Of a DNA stretch of 64,000 nucleotides, positions 58,804 to 64,000 are shown piece by piece. Position numbers and translations under genes: made by a program. Each line of letters starts with the position of its first letter. Position 1 is the stretch's first letter. Under the pieces are notes generated by a model. That model worked only from the letters and a program-made list of their open reading frames with translations, did no database searches and was not told the origin of the DNA. The DNA lies in assembly GCA_024760905.1 (NCBI GenBank), contig CM045731.1, positions 55,237,001 through 55,301,000 of the forward strand. Reading direction: 5' to 3'. The DNA is from Plotosus lineatus (Eukaryota > Chordata > Actinopteri > Siluriformes > Plotosidae).

Positions 58804-60510
58804 TTACTGTTTCTATGGTAACATGATTGTTTAGGTTTACCCCTGGTATTATAAATAATTATAAATTAATTATTGACACGTTAAAGGAGTCTCCAGTGTC
58901 AGAATGTTGGTAAAGATGGAACTTTCCATTTTTCACTATAGAAGGTCTTCAGGGCGTACAGGATGGAGGACGTTACATGTTCATGTTGTATTAAGATGAG
59001 AGAGAGAGAGAGAGAGAGAGAGAATGGCTTTTTATATAATGATAGATATTATAATTTTGAGGTAATATAAGTGAATATTAATTCTAACAATAAATTGTAA
59101 TTACTACCAAAAGACATTTAAAAAAAATCGGTACCACTATTTTAATTTATTTTATTTTTGCAGTAGTATTGATTCAATACTACTGAGAGGCTAGGGAGTC
59201 TCAGGAAAAACCTTGTCTGCCAAACAGCATTTTCTAGGTTCTTGTTCCTTATGAATGGAAATAAGCGAGTGCCATTCTCAATCAAGGCTCTTCAGGTCAG
59301 AGTCTGCTAGATCAGATCCTCATCACCCATTTTATCTCGCACGGTGTACCTCAATCAGCTTTGCTATTTCTGGTGATGTCATTTATGTTGGAGGGGAGTT
59401 CATGAGACACCAGGATCTGCCACTTAAATTTTAACCGGCCCCTGAAGCAACAGGGAAAGAGCTGGCGGTTCTGCGCTTTCCTGTCTCCAGGCTGAGCAAG
59501 TTGTTGTCGTGCTCCTTGTTATGTCACTGCATTGACTGCCATTTTGAGGAAAGAATGCTATCTGAGCTAACCAGTACGCTGCTGTGCGGCCCTCATGCAG
59601 TACAATTGAATTCAGTTTGACCTCGCAGCAATGCTGGTGTTATAAAACCTGTTAGCGATTTGCTAGCTTGCTGCATTATGGATTGCTTTTTTTTCTGCAT
59701 GTCATAAATACAACAACAAAAAAAATCAAAATGTATACTGCAGAAATATTGTTGATACTTGACCTCAAGTGCCAAGCAAATATGCACTTTGCTTTTTGGG
59801 TTTTGTCAGAAATTCCGTCCCCTGTCCCGCCCCCAAATTTGTGGCCATGCACCACGAAGCCAACAAACTTAACAAGGGCACCCTCATCCTCCTTTTCCTC
59901 CTACTCTGTGCCCAAGCACAGATAATCCTTGTTGCTGATTGGCTGGAATAACATTGTGTAGCTTACTTGAATCCACTTTTATTTAGTTTTCATTTATAGA
60001 TCCAGGGCAGTGTACGAATTTTGGATTTTTTTTTTCGAGCACACACCTAGAACATACAGCTACTCAAACATGAGGAATTATTTAATCAGTGAATTTGTTT
60101 TTTTTTTTAATTATTTTAAATGAAACTAGATTAGAATTAATAACTACACGTTGCGGTGTGTTGGCTACGTTATAGGACAACTGGAAATGTATTTTATCTC
60201 TAAGTTTAATAGAAGGAAGTCAGAATTTGGTGTTTAACGCAAAGAAATTTTTAAACCACACCCCTAGGGACTAGCCTGCTTATACAGATTAATATGAAGT
60301 GTTTTATTTTACTGTCGAGTTGTACGTTAGTACATTTTTGTGAAGTATAATGGCTTAAGTGGAGGGAAAAATACTACAAATGTTATGTGAAAGTTCTTAT
60401 GTAACACCGGTGTCCTCTGTGATCTCCAGAACACCAAACACTCTTACACACTCCGGTTGCAAATCACGTTTGGTTTGGTGTCTATAAAAAGCTTCCTCAT
60501 AAACAGCCTG
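58804..60510. other. unclassified intron DNA
   Basis: Contains the (AG)n at 58998. A short GC-richer patch at 59800-59950 with a frame MHHEANKLNKGTLILLFLLL is not recognised and has no splice context. Confidence 0.5.
58998..59022. repeat. (AG)n microsatellite
   Basis: About 12 AG units. Confidence 0.95.

Positions 60511-60512
<2 letters not shown>

Positions 60513-60562
<50 letters not shown>
60513..60562. repeat. (CT)n microsatellite
   Basis: About 24 CT units. Confidence 0.97.
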
Positions 60563-60564
<2 letters not shown>

Positions 60565-61061
60565 GCGCTCACATTTTTATCTTTTCTTCTTATGTGTCAT
60601 TTCCTCTCTTTCCCCAAGACAAACAAAGCCAGCGAGAGGACAATGGTCACTTTTTCTGTCTCTTTTTTTTATTAAACCTTTGGAGTGTAAAATGAGCATT
60701 TTTCGAGCTCAACAGTAAATGGTCCATCCTTGTCTCACCTGAAACCCTGAGTTGAGCATTTCCATTCGTTCACTCGAATTTCCACACCTCTCCTTGCCCA
60801 TCCGTCTTTTCAATACTGAGATCTGAGCTCCAATATAACGTCCTCTTCCAGGAGAGAGGTGCTTAAAAAAAACACCATTTGATTCCAAATGTGCATTTGA
60901 TTTTCAGAAATGGGATTTTTTTTCTCCATTGTCTGAACAATATATATATATATATATTTAAGCTGGATTCCAGCGAACAAGTTGAATAATATCTGATTAT
61001 TAATAACCACTTGTTGCAAACAAGCAAAGGAAGACATTTAAACTTTACAAAGAATCTCAAA

Positions 61062-61115
61062 GCCAAGGGCGTTCTTGCTGTGAGGCCAACATGCTAACCA
61101 TTATGCCGCCCAATG
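61062..61115 (-). mobile_element. SINE family B, head fragment
   Basis: Minus-strand head (gggcggcataatggttagca) with cctcacagcaagaac. About 50 bp only. Confidence 0.6.
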
Positions 61116-61741
61116 GGACAGCACCAATAGCAAAAATGCTACCCTCCGCATGGTCCTTGCCCTCTTACCCTTCACAGTCTACTAAGCAGCAAGAGTAAAG
61201 GGCCATCTTTAACTTTTGATCTCGTTTGCACCTTTTAAGTGACTTCTTACAATTTAATCAGCTCTTATACTCAACTGGTGACATTAACACAGAGCCAATT
61301 AGACTGAAGTGTAGCTTCATCGCTCTCTGTGTCTATGATAAAAGCCTGGAAGTCGTTAGGATCACTTTGCTCTTTCTTTTTGTGCTCTCGCTCTCTTCTC
61401 TCCAGAATCTATTAGGTGGTGTATAATTACAGGGTTTTTATTTGTGCTCATGTTGAAACATTTGGCCTTGAGTGTGTGACTCACTAGTATTGTCTTATTT
61501 TGTAGTATTTTGCATAATCTTCTCTCTGGCCAACTTCAAAAAGGACCTAGATTTATCCAGCTAGTTTGGCAGAACCGTTTTATAGATCATTTATGATGCT
61601 TTCAACTTCACCGTACATCTATTTCCATTTCCCTCCATCCCTTGTTTCAGAAAATCATACTACTACGTGATACCTATTGATTAAAACAATCCTATCCCGT
61701 GAAATGAATGACCTTTCGACACATCTCGTTTTTGTTTTCAG

Positions 61742-61871
61742 GCTCTGAGAGCGGAGCTGAAGGAGAGGGAGCATGTCGTGGTCAGCACCTTGGACCAGGC
61801 GCGCATGTTCCTTGCTGATCAACCTATCGAGGGGCCTGAAGAGCCACGAAAAAACCTGCAGCCAAAAACAG
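61742..61871 (+). CDS. utrn: utrophin exon (equivalent of dystrophin exon 58), rod spectrin-like repeat
   Basis: Third utrophin rod exon, 16.2 kb after the previous one. It reads [20 protein letters not shown], then [20 protein letters not shown] and PKT, ending one base into the next codon. The acceptor is tttttgttttcag, with a strong pyrimidine tract, and the donor is ACAG|gtgaga. It is 130 bp long; the dystrophin counterpart is 121 bp, and the extra three residues in the [12 protein letters not shown] segment are a utrophin feature. It enters in phase 0, continuing from the exon at 45432-45588, and leaves in phase 1, as dystrophin exon 58 does. The next expected exon (ELTPEERAQ-like in vertebrates) is not found before the window end, so it should lie beyond 64000. 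Confidence 0.95.
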
Positions 61872-61924
61872 GTGAGAGCTTCATCTATGCAAGAGTTACT
61901 TCTGAGCGATTAATTTAGGTCTAT

Positions 61925-62195
61925 AGGTGCTGGTGGTGTAATGGTTATGGTGCTGGGCTCATAATCAAGAGCTCATGAGTTTGAAGCCAACAGAACCCCA
62001 TCGTCAAGGTCTCAGCCACAGGTGTGCCTCTATCCATCCAGCGTTATGAATGGGTACCAGTAACATACTGGGACGGTAATCTGTGATGGACTAGCATCCC
62101 ATTAAGGAGGAGTTGAACTAATCACTTTACCTTGTGGAAACCGGTGTATGTTCTGGCCTGATGATCCAGACCTTGTCTTTCACTTTCACAGCTAT
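61925..62195 (+). mobile_element. SINE family C copy
   Basis: Head ggtgctggtggtgtaatggt, B-box-like tgagtttgaagccaac, body gtgatggactagcatcccat. It starts about 50 bp after the utrophin donor at 61872. Confidence 0.82.
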
Positions 62196-62732
62196 GGATA
62201 CAACAATTCCGAGTGTTCTGTTTATGGATTCAAATGTTCTTTTCTGAATTAGATGAGTTTAAATCCATGTCATCAAGTCATGATTTAATCCAGATAAGTA
62301 AAATAAAGTTATCTAAAAGTCTGTGAAATCTCTTATCGCGCTAACCTAGGCTCTTTCGCCTTGCCTCTTGGCAAACATGCTACCTTGTGTTTGCGTCTTA
62401 CATAACTGGTTTCTACTTGAGAACCGTTGCTAGGATTCCTTGGCCATTCTGGTGGATTTCAGGGCAATCCATTGCAGAAATATGGGTGGAGGAAACGTGC
62501 CCTTGCCTGAGAAAAGTGGGCGTCTGCACTGCGTACATCACGACTGTCATGTCTACCGGAGGTAACTGCATTGCGTTCGTGGCAGGTTGTGCTCCAGGTA
62601 CATTTTTACCATCCCAAAAAAATAACAGTAACATTTGGTAGACAATGTATGCCTCACAGATGTCTTTACATTTGCAAAGAATTACATTTGAATTGTTCCG
62701 ATGCTTGACTTGGAGTAATTTATACCACTTCT
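62196..62732. other. unclassified intron DNA between a SINE and a LINE 3' end
   Basis: No feature recognised. Open frames at 62387 on the plus strand and 62413 on the minus strand overlap each other, and neither shows a family motif. Confidence 0.5.
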
Positions 62733-64000
62733 TCTTTTCCTTTCGGCTGTTCCCTTCAGGGGTCGCCACAGCAAATGATCTGCCTCCATCTCTCCCTATC
62801 CTCTGCATCTTCTACTCTTACTCCAACGACCTTCATGTCCGCCTTCACTGCATCCATAAATCTTCTCTTTGGTCTTCCTCTGGGCCTTTTGCCTGGTAGT
62901 TCCAACCTCAGCATCCTACGACCAATATACTCACTATCCCTCCTCTGTACATGTCCAAACCATCTCAATCTAGCCTCTCTGACTTTGTCTCCAAAACATC
63001 TAACATGTGCTGTCCCTCTGATGTACTCATTTCTGATCCTATCCATCCTCGTTACTCCCAAAGAGAACCTCAACATTTTCATCTCTGCTACCTCCAACTC
63101 TGACTCCTGTCTTTTCCCCAGGGCCACTGTCTCTAAACCATACAACATTGCTGGCCTCATCACCGTCTTGTACACTTTTCCCTTCATTCTTGCCGATACT
63201 CTCCTATCACACATCACACCGGACACTTTTCTCCATCCATTCCAACCTGCCTGCACGCGCTTCTTCACCTCTTTTCCACACTCTCCATTGCTCTGGATTG
63301 TTGAGCCTAAGTACTTAAAATCCTCCACCTTCTTTATCTCTGCCCCCTGTAACCTCAAAGTTCCTCTTGGGTCCTTGTCGCTCACACACATGTATTCTGT
63401 CTTACTCAGACTAACCTTCAATCCCCTCCTTTCCAGGGCATACCTCCACCTCTCTAGATTTTCCTCCACTTGGTCTCTGCTCTCACTACAGATCACAATG
63501 TCATCTGCAAACATCATAGTCCATGGAGATTCTTGTCTAACCTCATCTGTTAGCCTGTCCATCACCATAGCAAACAAGAAGGGGCTGAGAGCTGACCCTT
63601 GATGTAGTCCCACCTCCACCTTGAACTCTTCTGTCACACCGACAGCACACCTCACCACTGTCTTACATCTATCATACATGTCCTGCACCACTCTAACATA
63701 CTTCTCTGTCACTCCAGACTTCCTCATACAATACCACAGTTCTTCTCTCGGCACCCTGTCATATGCTTTCTCCAGATCCACAAAGGCACAATGCAGCTCC
63801 TTCTGACCTTCTCTGTACTTCTCTATTAACATCCTCAAAGCAAACACTGCATCTGTGGTGCTCTTTCTTGGCATGAAACCAAACTGTTGTTCACAAATGC
63901 TGACCTCTGCCCTTAGTCTTGCTTCCACTATTCTTTCCCATAGCTTCATTGTATGGCTCATCAACTTTATCCCTCTGTAGTTGCCACAACTCTGTACATC
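62733..64000 (-). mobile_element. RTE-like non-LTR retrotransposon, 3' portion (third copy, best preserved)
   Basis: The element reads right to left. Past its stop codon near 62756 it ends in a short 3' tail whose complement includes ctgtggcgacccctgaaggg and agccgaaaggaaaagaag. The same tail ends SINE family A in this window. The 5' part, with the endonuclease, is beyond position 64000. Confidence 0.85.
62756..63964 (-). CDS. RTE-like LINE ORF, reverse transcriptase and C-terminal part (5' end outside window)
   Basis: Minus-strand ORF of 402 codons from the first Met, but the frame stays open to 64000, so the true start lies beyond the window. Motifs in order: QQFGFMPRKSTTDAVFALR (about 26-44), FVDLEKAYDRVP (61-72), LHQGSALSP (120-128), the catalytic FADD box (152-155), then KYLGSTI and the C-terminal WFGHVQRRD region. 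This is the palm of a non-LTR reverse transcriptase; the QQFGF/STTDA/FVDLEKA pattern resembles the RTE clade. No stop or frameshift interrupts it, unlike the copies at 29 kb and 48 kb. The gene makes the enzyme that copies its own RNA into DNA at a nicked target. Clade assignment is from motif memory. Confidence 0.85.
   Translation of the reverse strand: MMSHTMKLWERIVEARLRAEVSICEQQFGFMPRKSTTDAVFALRMLIEKYREGQKELHCAFVDLEKAYDRVPREELWYCMRKSGVTEKYVRVVQDMYDRCKTVVRCAVGVTEEFKVEVGLHQGSALSPFLFAMVMDRLTDEVRQESPWTMMFADDIVICSESRDQVEENLERWRYALERRGLKVSLSKTEYMCVSDKDPRGTLRLQGAEIKKVEDFKYLGSTIQSNGECGKEVKKRVQAGWNGWRKVSGVMCDRRVSARMKGKVYKTVMRPAMLYGLETVALGKRQESELEVAEMKMLRFSLGVTRMDRIRNEYIRGTAHVRCFGDKVREARLRWFGHVQRRDSEYIGRRMLRLELPGKRPRGRPKRRFMDAVKADMKVVGVRVEDAEDRERWRQIICCGDP

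Larger units (their letters stand above)
45589..61741 (+). other. utrn: utrophin intron (16.2 kb)
   Basis: It begins gtcagc and ends ttttcag. It holds a decayed minisatellite, an RTE-like LINE with a nested Tc1 element, SINEs, a hAT MITE and a pogo-like MITE, all annotated separately. Confidence 0.9.
61872..64000 (+). other. utrn: utrophin intron, 5' part (continues past the window)
   Basis: It starts with the donor gtgaga. It carries one SINE (61925-62195), about 500 bp of unclassified DNA, then a minus-strand LINE that runs off the end. The next rod exon was not found. Confidence 0.85.

Noticed and set aside
59769..59951. GC-richer frame with a hydrophobic stretch (LILLFLLLCAQAQ), possible signal peptide
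   Set aside because: No upstream promoter, downstream exon or family match; the hydrophobic run comes from a CT-rich tract.
62775..63602. 275-codon plus-strand open frame
   Set aside because: Antisense shadow of the LINE reverse transcriptase on the minus strand; Ser/Leu/Pro/Thr-rich with no domain.
1..64000. CRISPR array, operon, phage or bacterial defence system
   Set aside because: No regular spacer-repeat structure, no ribosome binding sites and no dense ORFs; spliced exons and SINEs show a vertebrate genome. No new multi-gene system was found.

Overview
This is animal nuclear DNA, almost certainly from a teleost fish. Three short exons with consensus splice sites encode adjoining segments of a utrophin rod domain. 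They sit in a background of fish-type repeats: tRNA-derived SINEs, non-LTR retrotransposons, Tc1 and pogo/Tigger-like elements, a hAT MITE and very long (CA)n/(GT)n tracts. Nothing resembles bacterial operons, CRISPR arrays or phage. The species cannot be named from the sequence.

Layout. The window appears to lie entirely inside one plus-strand gene, utrophin (utrn). Exons at 44347-44519, 45432-45588 and 61742-61871 match dystrophin exons 56, 57 and 58 in phase. The first two also match in length (173 and 157 bp). The third is 130 bp instead of 121, which fits utrophin rather than dystrophin. About 41 kb upstream, at 2665-2766, there is an open segment that starts with Met in a good start context and ends in phase 0 at a splice donor. 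It could be an alternative first exon for a short utrophin isoform, the fish counterpart of G-utrophin/Dp116. This is inference, not proof.

The rest is intron filled with mobile DNA. 1-15.5 kb: pyrimidine-rich tracts, microsatellites, SINE copies, a 5' fragment of a LINE, a tandem duplication and Tigger-like remnants. 15.5-28.5 kb: several copies of one tRNA-derived SINE with perfect target-site duplications, a decayed tandem array, a second LINE family and a fold-back SINE dimer. 28.6-30.5 kb: a broken RTE-like LINE. 30.5-44 kb: unclassified intron, microsatellites and two pogo-like elements. 44-47 kb: two exons and a decayed minisatellite. 47.8-51.8 kb: a second RTE-like LINE interrupted by a 1,595-bp Tc1-like element and carrying a near-perfect inverted duplication. 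52-61.7 kb: unclassified intron, a hAT MITE and a short pogo-like element. 62.7-64 kb: a third RTE-like LINE, the best preserved, on the minus strand and running off the window end.

The genes do not act as a system. The one host gene product is a membrane-cytoskeleton linker; everything else is transposon-derived. The most useful observations are the candidate alternative first exon, the sharing of a 3' tail between a SINE family and the RTE-like LINE, a chimeric SINE subfamily with a swapped tail, and several nested insertions with readable empty sites.
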